DNA of 64,000 nt from Pseudomonadales bacterium. GTDB lineage: Bacteria; Pseudomonadota; Gammaproteobacteria; Pseudomonadales; Azotimanducaceae. Under the pieces are notes generated by a model that was not told the origin of the DNA, searched no databases, and saw nothing but the letters and a program-made list of their open reading frames with translations. Made by a program: the position numbers and the translations under genes. Numbering within the stretch: the stretch's first letter is position 1; every line of letters starts with the position of its first letter. This document shows positions 18,901-28,276 of this stretch, piece by piece. The DNA lies in the NCBI GenBank assembly GCA_028281885.1, contig JANQJA010000001.1, forward strand, positions 1 through 64,000, read 5' to 3'.

Positions 18901-20085
18901 TCAGTCTGGCAGTCCGAGAACGCGTTTGGCGATGATGTTGCGTTGAATCTCGTTGCTGCCGCTATAGATCGACGCCGCCCGGGAAGACAGCAACCGACGC
19001 AGATCTTCCAGTTCCTTGTCTGTGAAACTGGCCCCTTCCCAGCCGAATCCCTGGGCGCCCCGCATACTGGTTGCCAGATCGAAATAGGCTTTCTCGAGGT
19101 CTGTTCTTATCATCTTGAAAATCGAAGTCGCCGGGCCCGGTGTGCCGCCTTCTGCGGATTCTTCGACCACACGTCGCTGGGTCAGCGCCAGCGCCCTTGA
19201 GTCCATCTCGTTTTTAACAATCTGATTTCTCGCGACCCGGTCCTTCACCTTGCCGTTTTCGACGCCGACGTATTTCCTGGCGATCTCCGCAAGACCCGTG
19301 AGACCGCGATTACCAGTGCCACCTGCCAGCAGGGACTCCATCCCTGAGCGTTCGTGCTGCAGCAGTCGCTTGCCGACAGCCCATCCTTTGTTCAAGTCGC
19401 CAACCAGGTCTCGGACGTCTGCATGCGCATTGTCAAAGAATGTTTCACTGAACGGCGAGTCGCCGCTGATCAGTCGAATCGGTTTGATGCTGACACCTGG
19501 CTGGTTCATGGGTAACAGCATCAGGCTGATCCCGTCATGCTTGGGCGCGTCCGGATCTGTCCGGACAAGGACGAACATCCAATCCGCCTCGTGCGCACTT
19601 GAGGTCCAGATTTTTGAGCCGTTGATAACGTAACGGTCCCCCTCAAGAACTGCTCTTGTCCGCAGGCTGGCGAGATCCGATCCTGCGCCTGGTTCACTGT
19701 AGCCCTGGCACCATTCGACCTCCGCTCTTGCGATCCTCGGGAGATGGCGCTTTTTTTGTTCCTCGGTACCGAACTCAAGCAGTGTCGGGCCGAGCATCCG
19801 GGTGCCTATGCTGTACAACGCGGGCCGGGCGCCAATGGACTTCATCTCCTCGAGCAGGACAATGCACTCTTCGGTCGACAGCCCGCCGCCGCCGTATTCT
19901 CGTGGCCAGGTCGGAACCGTCCACCCTCTCTCGATCATGCGCGTCAGCCAGAGCCTGGTGTCAGGATCTGTGATCTTGGTTTTAGAGCTACCGTTAGAGA
20001 CTGGGCCGGGACCCCGCGCGCCTGGCGGACAATTCTTGTCGAGCCAGGCACGCGCTTCAGCTCTGAACGCCTCCAGGTCTGCCAT
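18901..20085 (-). CDS. Acyl-CoA dehydrogenase family protein
   Basis: A 394-residue FAD flavoprotein with the acyl-CoA dehydrogenase three-part fold. The signature QGYSEPGAGSDLASL binds the FAD/substrate, and the C-terminal helix ends YSGSNEIQRNIIAKRVLG. In short- and medium-chain enzymes that place reads YEG, with Glu as catalytic base; here it is Ser, as in several FadE types that take the base from another position. Two ATGs six bases apart are possible. The one at 20085 is preferred because AAGG lies nine bases upstream of it but only three from the other. Convergent with the CoA transferase; substrate unknown. Confidence 0.93.
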   Translation of the reverse strand: MADLEAFRAEARAWLDKNCPPGARGPGPVSNGSSKTKITDPDTRLWLTRMIERGWTVPTWPREYGGGGLSTEECIVLLEEMKSIGARPALYSIGTRMLGPTLLEFGTEEQKKRHLPRIARAEVEWCQGYSEPGAGSDLASLRTRAVLEGDRYVINGSKIWTSSAHEADWMFVLVRTDPDAPKHDGISLMLLPMNQPGVSIKPIRLISGDSPFSETFFDNAHADVRDLVGDLNKGWAVGKRLLQHERSGMESLLAGGTGNRGLTGLAEIARKYVGVENGKVKDRVARNQIVKNEMDSRALALTQRRVVEESAEGGTPGPATSIFKMIRTDLEKAYFDLATSMRGAQGFGWEGASFTDKELEDLRRLLSSRAASIYSGSNEIQRNIIAKRVLGLPD

Positions 20086-20177
20086 CCGCATCTACCTTGT
20101 TAGTCTCATACCGAAACCCCGGCGAGATCATTTCACCTGATCGCTCAGGCATCCTGTCCCCAACAGGCCAAACCTTT

Positions 20178-21209
20178 TTAGTTGTCCAGGTATCCTCCCG
20201 AACGCCATTTTCGATGATTGATCAGCCAGGGGGTGGGCCGATTGCCTGCGATATCGTGAGGGAAACCGGGCGAGATGGCGCTGATCTCATTCAGCTTCTT
20301 CATGGCCTCGTCAGGCAATTCGACATCCAGGCAGCCCAGGTTTTCCTTCATGTGCTCGCCGGTGCGCGCGCCGATTAGCGGAATGATGTTGGCGGGGCCC
20401 CGTTTCGCCCAGGCCAGGGCCACCTGCGACGGTTTGCAGCCAAGTTCGTCGGCAACTTCCATCACTGCTCGTGCCAGGCCCAGATTTCTTTCGGTCAGCC
20501 GATCCGGCGTCATGTCCCCGACGCGGCCGGTGGCCTTGGGATCCAGGTTGTACTTGCCAGTCAGGATGCCTTGGCCGTTGGCAGCGAAAGTCAACACACC
20601 CAGGTCGAGCGCTCGGGCCATGGGCAGGAGTTCCCGTTCCGCTGAACGGTCGATCAGGCTGTAGCGCAACTGCACGCCGATGAACTTGGCCCAGCCTCGC
20701 ATCTCGGCAATGGTGTGCATGCGCGTTGCGGCCCAGGCCGGGGTGCAGGATACGCCGATGTACAGCACCTTGCCTTGCCTGACGAGATCGTCGAAGCCGC
20801 GCATGACTTCTTCCAGCGGAGTACGTGTATCCCAAACGTGCTGCCAGTAGATATCGACATAATCTGTGCGGAGTCGTCGCAGCGAACCTTCGATGGCATC
20901 CATCATGTTCTTGCGTGAGTTTCCGGCAGCGTTGTAGTCCTTGTCCCGCATCGGGCCGCTGTATTTGGTTGAGATCACGACACGTTCGCGGTCGCCTGCC
21001 ATAAACTCGCCGAGGAAGGATTCACTGGTGCCGCGGCAATAGACGTTGGCCGTATCGACAATGTTGCCACCGGCCTCGCGGTAAGCTTCATAAACCTTTC
21101 TCGCTTCATCTTTTTCTACGCCGTAGCCACTCTCGGTGCCGAAGGTCATGGCGCCCATGGCGAGTTCCGAAACTCGCAGACCGGAGTTGCCGAACAACTT
21201 GTACTTCAT
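20178..21209 (-). CDS. Aldo/keto reductase (first of a tandem pair)
   Basis: A 343-residue NADPH-dependent aldo/keto reductase. The catalytic tetrad is visible: Asp and Tyr in VDTANVYCRG, Lys in STKYSG and His in IYWQHVWD. The C-terminal cofactor region reads IIPLIGARTGEHMKENLG. It closely resembles, in sequence and length, the next gene, and the two are oriented in tandem, indicating duplication. The substrate is not known; the setting among CoA-ligated acid genes suggests carbonyl reduction in a catabolic route, a weak inference. Confidence 0.94.
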   Translation of the reverse strand: MKYKLFGNSGLRVSELAMGAMTFGTESGYGVEKDEARKVYEAYREAGGNIVDTANVYCRGTSESFLGEFMAGDRERVVISTKYSGPMRDKDYNAAGNSRKNMMDAIEGSLRRLRTDYVDIYWQHVWDTRTPLEEVMRGFDDLVRQGKVLYIGVSCTPAWAATRMHTIAEMRGWAKFIGVQLRYSLIDRSAERELLPMARALDLGVLTFAANGQGILTGKYNLDPKATGRVGDMTPDRLTERNLGLARAVMEVADELGCKPSQVALAWAKRGPANIIPLIGARTGEHMKENLGCLDVELPDEAMKKLNEISAISPGFPHDIAGNRPTPWLINHRKWRSGGYLDN

Positions 21210-21254
21210 GGTGGGTCCTTAATCATGTGTCTGTTGATCAGTGCCTGGCGATGT

Positions 21255-22283
21255 TCAGTCGAACAGGTAGCCGCCTGAGCTCCATTGCCGATGATCAACG
21301 ACCCGCTCATTGCGGCCGCGTCCCAGCATGTCGTGGGGGAAGCCGGGCGCGATGCTGCTGATCTCGTTCAGGCGGTTCACTGCCTCATCGGGCAGCGTGA
21401 CTTCGAGGCAACCCAGGTTCTCCTGCCACTGCTCAACAGTGCGCGCGCCAACCAGCGGAACGATATTGGCCGGCCCGCGTAAAACCCATGCCAGTGCCAC
21501 CTGGGTCGGCGTGCAGCCCAGTTCGGCGGCGACATCCATGACCACCTGCGCTATGCCGAGCGACCGGTCATTGATTCGTTCCGGCGCGAGTGTGAGTCGT
21601 CCCTGGGCGTTGCGATCAAGATTGTATTTGCCGCTGAGGATGCCGGAGCCGACGCAGCCCCATGGGGTGACCGCCATGTCCAGTGCGCGTGCCATGGGCA
21701 GCAGTTCCCGCTCGACGGTGCGGTCGATCAGGCTGTAACGGATCTGCAGACCGATGAACTGACTCCAGCCGCGCAGCTCTGCCAGCATGTTGGCGCGTGA
21801 GACCACCCAGGCGGGTGTATCAGATACGCCGATGTAAAGTACCTTGCCCTGGCTGACGAGATCATCGAAAGCGCGCATGAGTTCTTCCGTCGGTGTCTGG
21901 CTATCCCAGGCGTGTACCCAGTAGAGATCGATGTAATCAGTTTGTAGTCGTTTCAGGCTGGCGTGGACTGAGTCGACCATGTTCTTGCGTGAGTTGCCGC
22001 GCGCATTGACATCCCGGCTGCGCATGGCGCCGTTAAATTTGGTCGCGAGCACGAGACGTTCGCGGTCGCCTTTCATGAATTCGCCCAGAAAGGTTTCACT
22101 GGTGCCTGCGGTATATACATTGGCGGTGTCGATGAAGTTTCCGCCAGCTTCGCGGAAGGCGTCATAGACGCGCCGACTTTCTTCCTTGTCGACGCCGTAG
22201 CCACGTTCCGTACCGAAAGTCATGGCGCCGAGGGCCAGTTGGGAGACGCGCACGCCAGAGTTGCCGAGTAGTCTGTATTTCAT
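21255..22283 (-). CDS. Aldo/keto reductase (second of a tandem pair)
   Basis: A 342-residue aldo/keto reductase with the same tetrad as its neighbour: VDTANVY replaced by IDTANVYTAG, ATKFNG, and His in LYWVHAWD. The frame is open upstream to 22370, but the family start MKYRLLGNSGVRVSQ at 22283 has AGGAG upstream and gives almost the same length as the paralogue. It is the first gene of the pair, 45 bp ahead of it, and divergent from the fused CoA transferase. Substrate unknown. Confidence 0.94.
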   Translation of the reverse strand: MKYRLLGNSGVRVSQLALGAMTFGTERGYGVDKEESRRVYDAFREAGGNFIDTANVYTAGTSETFLGEFMKGDRERLVLATKFNGAMRSRDVNARGNSRKNMVDSVHASLKRLQTDYIDLYWVHAWDSQTPTEELMRAFDDLVSQGKVLYIGVSDTPAWVVSRANMLAELRGWSQFIGLQIRYSLIDRTVERELLPMARALDMAVTPWGCVGSGILSGKYNLDRNAQGRLTLAPERINDRSLGIAQVVMDVAAELGCTPTQVALAWVLRGPANIVPLVGARTVEQWQENLGCLEVTLPDEAVNRLNEISSIAPGFPHDMLGRGRNERVVDHRQWSSGGYLFD

Positions 22284-22526
22284 GATGACTCCTATAGAAC
22301 ACGAAAATAGTATGAGGGGGCAGGTCAGGGATGACAGTGGGTCGGGAAGAATCGCTGAGGTAGCGGCCAACCGGGGTCTGCGGTGTTATAGCATGGTGAA
22401 TAAGCTGGAAGCTACCCCGAGAGCCGCCGACATGGCAGTCCCAGGTGATGGGACCATGATCCGGGACGATGATATAAGGTTGGACTCATACGGCCTGAAC
22501 GGCGGCCGCAGGCAGGAAAACAGGTG

Positions 22527-24896
22527 ATGGTAGAGCAAGCAAATGAAACGCTGTATGACGGCGTGCGGATCGTCGAGATCGGCCATTCGCTGACTGAACA
22601 TGCCGGTCGTATCATGGCAGCGCTGGGCGCGGAGGTCTGGTTGATTGAACCGCCGGGTGGGGCGGTGATTCGACACCGCAATCCACGGGTACCCGATGTC
22701 GGTGATTCCTGTCGCGGAAGTCTTGCGTTTCTCGCTCGCAATCCGGGTAAACGCAGTGTCGTGATCGATCCGGATAATCCGGATGACGTGCTATTGCTCC
22801 ACGGGCTTATTGCGCGGTCCGATGTCGTTATTGATGCAGAACCGTCCCTGCATCATGAGGTGGTCATGAGCGCGCCGGGGGATGCGTCAAGAGTCACCGT
22901 GACGGATCGGCTCGGGCTTGGTTATTCCGGGATGGTGAGTTTTGCGGCGGGAGGTGGCATGGCATCGTCGGGCTGGCCCCATCAGGCGCCCTGCGGTCCG
23001 CCGGGAAACCTGTCGCTGGATGCGGCAGGAATCTATGCAGCGACCGCCGTTGCCGCCGCGACCTGGATCCGACACCGATACGGTGCACGGGCAGACTATG
23101 AAGTGGACTATGAATACGCGGTTACAGCAACGACGACGCCCTGGACCCGGGTATTGCATTCGGCTGGTACCCAGATAGCCGGGCAGGGTGCCGTCACTGA
23201 GCGTTTGGGTGCGGGTTCTTATCCTATCCTGCCGACAAAAGATGGCAGTTATGTTCGCTGTGTTATGGCGACACCCCGTCACTGGGACGGACTTGTCGCC
23301 ATGCTCGGGTATCCCGAAGATCTGGTGGAAGGTCCCTGGGTTGATGTGAGCTTCCGACGCGAGAACCACGATGCGTTTCAAATGATTCTGGGTGAATTGT
23401 CGAAACAATTCACCGCGGATGAATTGTTCAGACATGGTCAGGCCGCCGGGCTGCCGGTAACGCCAGTGTATTCGCCGGGTGAGTTCAGGCGCGATGCGCA
23501 TGTGAAGGCGAGAAACATGTTCGTCGAGGTCAACGACCCTGAGTTCGGGACACTTGAGATGTTGCGACCACCTTTTCTCAGTGATCCTGATGGTCTGGTT
23601 AACCAGATGCACCCCGCACCCGCGCTCGATGCGGCTCGCGATGATCTGGAGGCCGTCTTGCGGGAAGCGCCGCGGCCGAGTGCTTTACCTTCGCCTGCCG
23701 AGTTTGACCCCAGGCGCCCCTTTGCCGGGATTCGTATTCTGCAACTTGGATCAGGCGCAGTGGTTCCCGAAGGATGTTCTGTCTGGGCCATGCTGGGCGC
23801 CGAGGTGATTCGGGTCGAGTCGCGTGTGTATCCCGATTTTATGCGCCGCTCGGGGCTGGCGTCCGGCAACATTGATGACGCGCCTGGATTTAATCAGCTC
23901 AACCTGGGGGTCAAGAGCCTGGCGGTTGATATGAACACCGATGAGGGCCGTGGGCTGGTCAGCCAGCTTGTCACCGAGTGTGATCTGGTGGTTGAGAACA
24001 TGCGGGGATCAGTGGTAACGGGCTGGGGGCTTGGCTATGACCGGTTGAGAGCGATCCGTTCTGACATCATTGGATTCTCCTCCCAGGGACTTGGTATTGG
24101 ACCCTACGGTCACTTCCAGACTTTCGGTCCCAATCTGGCCGCCTGCAGTGGTGTGACCTGGTTGTGGTCTCACGAGGATGATCCTTTCCCGGCTGGCACT
24201 ACGCTGCCTCACCCGGATCATGCCGCTGGCAAGCAGGCCTTTGTTGCGTTTATCGGTGCGCTGATGCGGCGTGACAGGACCGGCGAGGGCTGTTTTCTCG
24301 AGTCTGCTCAGGTCGAGGGGGCCGCCTGGCATATCTCAGAGCACTATCTTGAAGATGCCCTGTTGGGTCGCCTGACGCCCCAGGGTAATACCAGTCGCGA
24401 CTTCTCGCCGCACGGCTGTTATCCCTGCCAGGATGATCGCTGGCTTGCGTTGTGTGTTGAAACTGATGAGCAGTGGCAGGCGCTGCGCCAGAAGCTTGAC
24501 ATTGAGGTGGCCGGTGCAGATTCAATTGCACAGCGATTACAGGCCCGTGTGGACATTGATCGCGTTATCGCCAGTCGTACCAGCGACATGGATATTGCCG
24601 ATGCGGAACTCATGATCGCGGCATTGGGAATTCCCTGCTCTCGGGTCGTTACAGGCGACGAACTGGCCGCCAACGAGGCTGCACATGTGAGCGGTTTCTT
24701 CGGCGCGCTGGATCATCCGGGGATTGGTGAGCGTACCTACACGGGGATGCCGCTGGTGAGCGTGAGTACCGGACGGCCTCCGGTACTCCATCCCCCCAAG
24801 CTGGGAGAACACACCGACGAGGTGCTGAGTGGCCTCATGGATCTTGATGCCGAAACCATCAGTGACCTGCGGGACCGACAGATCGTGGGCTATTGA
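22527..24896 (+). CDS. Tandem-fused CaiB/BaiF CoA transferase (two domains)
   Basis: A 789-residue protein made of two family III CoA transferase domains head to tail, each about 390 residues. The first opens GVRIVEIGHSLTEHAGRIMAALGAEV (seen in part), and the second restarts at about 400 with GIRILQLGSGAVVPEGCSVW and the AEVIRVES motif. Candidate catalytic aspartates are in NLSLDAAGIYAA in domain one and PHPDHAAGKQA in domain two. Family III enzymes normally work as interlocked dimers of single-domain chains, so a fused chain may fold as an internal pair. ATG at 22527 or GTG three bases earlier are both possible. Divergent from the aldo/keto reductases. Confidence 0.9.
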   Translation: MVEQANETLYDGVRIVEIGHSLTEHAGRIMAALGAEVWLIEPPGGAVIRHRNPRVPDVGDSCRGSLAFLARNPGKRSVVIDPDNPDDVLLLHGLIARSDVVIDAEPSLHHEVVMSAPGDASRVTVTDRLGLGYSGMVSFAAGGGMASSGWPHQAPCGPPGNLSLDAAGIYAATAVAAATWIRHRYGARADYEVDYEYAVTATTTPWTRVLHSAGTQIAGQGAVTERLGAGSYPILPTKDGSYVRCVMATPRHWDGLVAMLGYPEDLVEGPWVDVSFRRENHDAFQMILGELSKQFTADELFRHGQAAGLPVTPVYSPGEFRRDAHVKARNMFVEVNDPEFGTLEMLRPPFLSDPDGLVNQMHPAPALDAARDDLEAVLREAPRPSALPSPAEFDPRRPFAGIRILQLGSGAVVPEGCSVWAMLGAEVIRVESRVYPDFMRRSGLASGNIDDAPGFNQLNLGVKSLAVDMNTDEGRGLVSQLVTECDLVVENMRGSVVTGWGLGYDRLRAIRSDIIGFSSQGLGIGPYGHFQTFGPNLAACSGVTWLWSHEDDPFPAGTTLPHPDHAAGKQAFVAFIGALMRRDRTGEGCFLESAQVEGAAWHISEHYLEDALLGRLTPQGNTSRDFSPHGCYPCQDDRWLALCVETDEQWQALRQKLDIEVAGADSIAQRLQARVDIDRVIASRTSDMDIADAELMIAALGIPCSRVVTGDELAANEAAHVSGFFGALDHPGIGERTYTGMPLVSVSTGRPPVLHPPKLGEHTDEVLSGLMDLDAETISDLRDRQIVGY

Positions 24897-25004
24897 TCCC
24901 CTCTTGATTCTTCCAGTCTTTGCCATCCCCATGCCATATTTCCACCATTAAACAGCCAGCCTGATGCCGTTGAATGTGTTCCTTGATCACAAGGAGGATC
25001 GGCA

Positions 25005-27029
25005 ATGGGAAGGCGGGCGGGCACTCTTATTTCACCGGGGTTCAGGAAGCAGCGTATACCCAGAGATCTTCTGCTTGATCCGCCGCGGCGCAAACGCCGG
25101 GTGTGGTTATGGCTCGCAGTGTTGCTGGTTTGCGGCGCCTTGCTCGTCGCGGTTGAGGCGGTTGCCGAGGAAATCAGCAGCGGTGAGCTGAGTTTCAAGT
25201 CGAGTGCCGGTCCGGTGGCGGCGGTCCATGTCAGGACAGAGGTGACGGTATCGGTCACCGGGATGGTGGCGAAAACCGAGTATGTGCAGGTGTTTCGTAA
25301 CGACACGGATGGATGGCAGGAGGCCATCTACCGGTTCCCGTTGCCGGATCGAGCGGCGGTTCATTTCATGCAGTTTCGTATTGGCGATCGGCTGATCACA
25401 GGTGAGGTTCAGGAGCGACGGCAGGCAAAGAAGACTTATGAGGCGGCGCGGAAGGAGGGTCGCGCCGCAGCGCTAACGGAGCAGCAGCGACCCAACCTGT
25501 TTACCCAGTCGGTGGCGAATATTCCTCCGGGTGAAGAGATCACGGTTACGCTCCGGTATCTGGACGTGGCTCGATTCGAAGGCCGGTACTTCTCCCTGCG
25601 ACTGCCGCTTACCTATACACCGCGGTACAGTCCCGGCGGAATGCGGGGAGACTGGCTGTCTTCAATTCCGTTTCGCACGGTCACTGACCGCCGTGCCAGC
25701 ATCACAGCAATGCTGAATGCCGGTGTGGAGCTTGTTGAAATCACCAGCGACTATCACCAGGTCATCCCGGTCCGCGAAGGCGCACGGTACCGTGTTCAAC
25801 TGGCCAGGCCTGACGTCGCCATGGACAGGGATTTTGTGCTCCGCTGGCGACCCGTCTCCAGCGATGTGCCGACTTCAACCTTCCTTGTTGAGCGCACTTC
25901 CCAGGGAGACTACGGGATGTTGATGGTCCTGCCGCCGGCAGCTGAACAGGTAATGAGGTTGCCGCGGGAGATGATTTTCGTGGTCGATACCTCAGGCTCG
26001 ATGAAAGGAACGTCGATACGCCAGGCACGCGCCGCGCTGCTACGCGCTATCGAAACGACACTGGGGCCGCAGGATCAGTTCAATGTGATCGAGTTCGATA
26101 CCTACCACTCGATGTTGTTTCAGGTTTCTCAACCAGTCACACACTCGACGCTCTCTGCGGCGCGGAAATTTGTCAGTGGACTTCATGCGAGCGGGGGAAC
26201 CGAGATGGCGGCACCGCTTGAGGCCGCACTTGATCTACCGCGCGTACCGGAACTTATGCGGCATATCATTTTTGTTACCGATGGCGCAGTTGCAAATGAG
26301 GCGGAACTGTTTCGACTGATTCACGACAAACTGGACGATGCAAGTCTTTATACCGTGGGCATTGGCTCGGCTCCGAACAGTTATTTCATGCGCAAGGCTG
26401 CGGAATTTGGTCGCGGTACGTTCACCTTTATCGGTGACACCAGTGAAGTTGTTAGCAGGATGGACGGGCTGGCCCGGAAGCTGGCACGACCCGCAGCGCG
26501 GGATCTCCGTATCGACTGGCTGGGTAATACACCGCCCGAATCTTTCCCTGGCCGTTTGCCTGCGCTCTATGCTGGCGAGCCGCTGATTCTTCTGTCACAT
26601 AGTGACTTCATTGCGAGTGACGTGTCTGTTTCTGCTCAGCTGGGCGATGCTTTCTGGAATGAGCCAGTCGGGTTGCAGGAGGTGGACTCGAAGTCCGGGA
26701 TTGGCACGCTCTGGGCGCGAGAAAAGATAGCAGCGCTGGAAGATGAGGGCGTTCATTCGGGTGATCGTGACCGCTTCCGGAAGGAGATCATTGAGCTGGC
26801 GCTGGCGCATCAGCTGGTATCGCGTTTCACCAGTCTGGTGGCAGTCGAGTCCTGGGTATCGCGCCAGCCGGGGCAGGCCATCGAGCGGGCTCACCTGCCT
26901 GGCAATATCCCCAGGGGCCAGGTTGTTGCGATGCCGCAGACCGCGACGCGGGCACCGCTGTCGATACTGCTTGGATTGCTGGCGCTGGCGATCGCGCTGC
27001 TGATGCCGCCATTCCCGAGGCATCAATGA
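25005..27029 (+). CDS. Marine proteobacterial sortase target protein (VIT and vWA domains)
   Basis: A 674-residue secreted or surface protein. A membrane helix or signal follows an Arg-rich N-terminus (about 28-53). A VIT domain covers about 58-185. A vWA domain from about 320 has the MIDAS motif DTSGS. Close to the end comes MPQTAT at 643-648, then a hydrophobic segment and a short tail PRHQ, the three-part sorting signal read by sortases. A perfect AAGGAGG site lies just before the ATG, inside a CCTTG/CAAGG dyad (24981-24994). Its stop overlaps the start of the sortase gene, so the enzyme and its single target are made together. Confidence 0.93.
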   Translation: MGRRAGTLISPGFRKQRIPRDLLLDPPRRKRRVWLWLAVLLVCGALLVAVEAVAEEISSGELSFKSSAGPVAAVHVRTEVTVSVTGMVAKTEYVQVFRNDTDGWQEAIYRFPLPDRAAVHFMQFRIGDRLITGEVQERRQAKKTYEAARKEGRAAALTEQQRPNLFTQSVANIPPGEEITVTLRYLDVARFEGRYFSLRLPLTYTPRYSPGGMRGDWLSSIPFRTVTDRRASITAMLNAGVELVEITSDYHQVIPVREGARYRVQLARPDVAMDRDFVLRWRPVSSDVPTSTFLVERTSQGDYGMLMVLPPAAEQVMRLPREMIFVVDTSGSMKGTSIRQARAALLRAIETTLGPQDQFNVIEFDTYHSMLFQVSQPVTHSTLSAARKFVSGLHASGGTEMAAPLEAALDLPRVPELMRHIIFVTDGAVANEAELFRLIHDKLDDASLYTVGIGSAPNSYFMRKAAEFGRGTFTFIGDTSEVVSRMDGLARKLARPAARDLRIDWLGNTPPESFPGRLPALYAGEPLILLSHSDFIASDVSVSAQLGDAFWNEPVGLQEVDSKSGIGTLWAREKIAALEDEGVHSGDRDRFRKEIIELALAHQLVSRFTSLVAVESWVSRQPGQAIERAHLPGNIPRGQVVAMPQTATRAPLSILLGLLALAIALLMPPFPRHQ

Positions 27030-27598
27030 ATGTACGACTCGCCATGGTTGCTGTTGCTGTGCTGCTGCTTGGTGACGCCGGTTATATCGAGGCCAAGGCG
27101 ATGCTCGCCCAGCAACTGATCGAACATGCCTGGAACAAGACCCTGACCAGCGGGGCCCCACAGCGCCCCTGGCACTGGGCCGACACCTGGCCGGTGGCGA
27201 GAATTCGTTCTACACGCCTGGGAAGTGACCTGTTTGTGCTCGCTGGCGCTGACGGTGGGTCCCTGGCCTTCGGCCCGGGGCATTTCTCCCATACGGCGGT
27301 ACCGGGACGGGAGGGAACCAGTGTGATTGCGGGTCACAGGGACACGCATTTTCGGTTTCTTGCTGAGGTGGCGCCCGGCGACGAATTCCAGGTACAGCGC
27401 ACCGATGGGGTCTGGCGCGTCTATCGCGTCACTGAAACGCTGATCGTGAACGTCGAAGAATCTCCGGTATGGGCGGCAGTGCCGGACCGAAACGAAATGC
27501 ATCTCATTACCTGTTATCCCTTTGATGCTGTGGCGCCGGGCGGTCCTCTGCGCATGGTGGTGATATCCCGGCGTGCCTGCCAGGAGCGGGCTTGTTAG
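27026..27598 (+). CDS. Class GN sortase
   Basis: A 190-residue transpeptidase with an N-terminal membrane helix (about 5-22) and the sortase catalytic set His104 (IAGHRDTH), Cys163 (LITCYPF) and Arg176 (PLRMVVI). Class GN sortases are the dedicated Gram-negative type, normally next to a VIT/vWA target, as here with a 4-base overlap. In other genomes a two-component system and an OmpA-like protein (the Pds set) often accompany the pair; none is present in this window. It presumably anchors or links the target at the cell envelope. Confidence 0.94.
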   Translation: MNVRLAMVAVAVLLLGDAGYIEAKAMLAQQLIEHAWNKTLTSGAPQRPWHWADTWPVARIRSTRLGSDLFVLAGADGGSLAFGPGHFSHTAVPGREGTSVIAGHRDTHFRFLAEVAPGDEFQVQRTDGVWRVYRVTETLIVNVEESPVWAAVPDRNEMHLITCYPFDAVAPGGPLRMVVISRRACQERAC

Positions 27599-27689
27599 CA
27601 AGCAAGTGTTTTATTTGTGGTTGCGCACCGACCTGTGCTGAGGAGTAAGATGGCCAGACCCCGGCAAAATAACAATAGGAGGTGCTCCC

Positions 27690-28136
27690 ATGAGTACGGT
27701 ACAAGATATGCTGGAGGCGAAAGGCAAGGAAATCTGGTCCATTGAGCCGGAGAAAACTGTCTATGACGCCATTGCAATGATGGCGGACCGTCATGTCGGT
27801 GCGCTGACAGTCGTCGAGAGCGACAAACTGCTTGGTATTGTGTCGGAGCGGGATTACGCGCGCCGTGTGATACTCGAAGAACGGGTCGCCGCCGAGACGT
27901 TGGTGCGCGACATCATGACCAGCGATCCCATCGTGGTTTCCTCGGACGATAGTGTCGACCATTGCATGGCACTGATGTCCCAGAACAGGATTCGCCATCT
28001 GCCAGTCGTAGACGGTGCAGACCTGGTCGGCATCATTGCGGTCGATGATGTATTGCGCGCTGTGATCAGAGATCAGTCGAACGAACTCGAGGCACTCGAG
28101 AGTCTCATCAAGAACGAGGAAGGCGGTAGCGGCTGA
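27690..28136 (+). CDS. CBS-domain-pair protein
   Basis: A 148-residue soluble protein consisting almost wholly of two CBS motifs: residues about 8-65 (VYDAIAMMADRHVGALTV ... GIVSERDYAR) and about 75-130 (VRDIMTSDPIVVSSDDSVDHCMALM ... GIIAVDDVLRAVI, seen in part). CBS pairs bind adenine nucleotides and act as energy sensors. A strong AGGAGG site precedes the ATG. It stands alone between the sortase and the oxidase operon; its partner is unknown. Confidence 0.93.
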   Translation: MSTVQDMLEAKGKEIWSIEPEKTVYDAIAMMADRHVGALTVVESDKLLGIVSERDYARRVILEERVAAETLVRDIMTSDPIVVSSDDSVDHCMALMSQNRIRHLPVVDGADLVGIIAVDDVLRAVIRDQSNELEALESLIKNEEGGSG

Positions 28137-28276
28137 ACTGCTATCAGTGCTGGACTCCCACCCGGAGAACTTGGTAGATTGTTCGAATCGCATTGCCGCT
28201 GGTAGCAGTCCCGATCATGCGTCAACGATCCTGAAGGGCAGGCGAGGAGATGACGTAAAAAAAGAAGAGGGATCCC

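Noticed and set aside
24984..24997. TTGATCACAAGGAT as a third FNR box before the sortase target
   Set aside because: Only the left half matches; the right half AGGAT is not ATCAA, and the site overlaps the ribosome-binding site.
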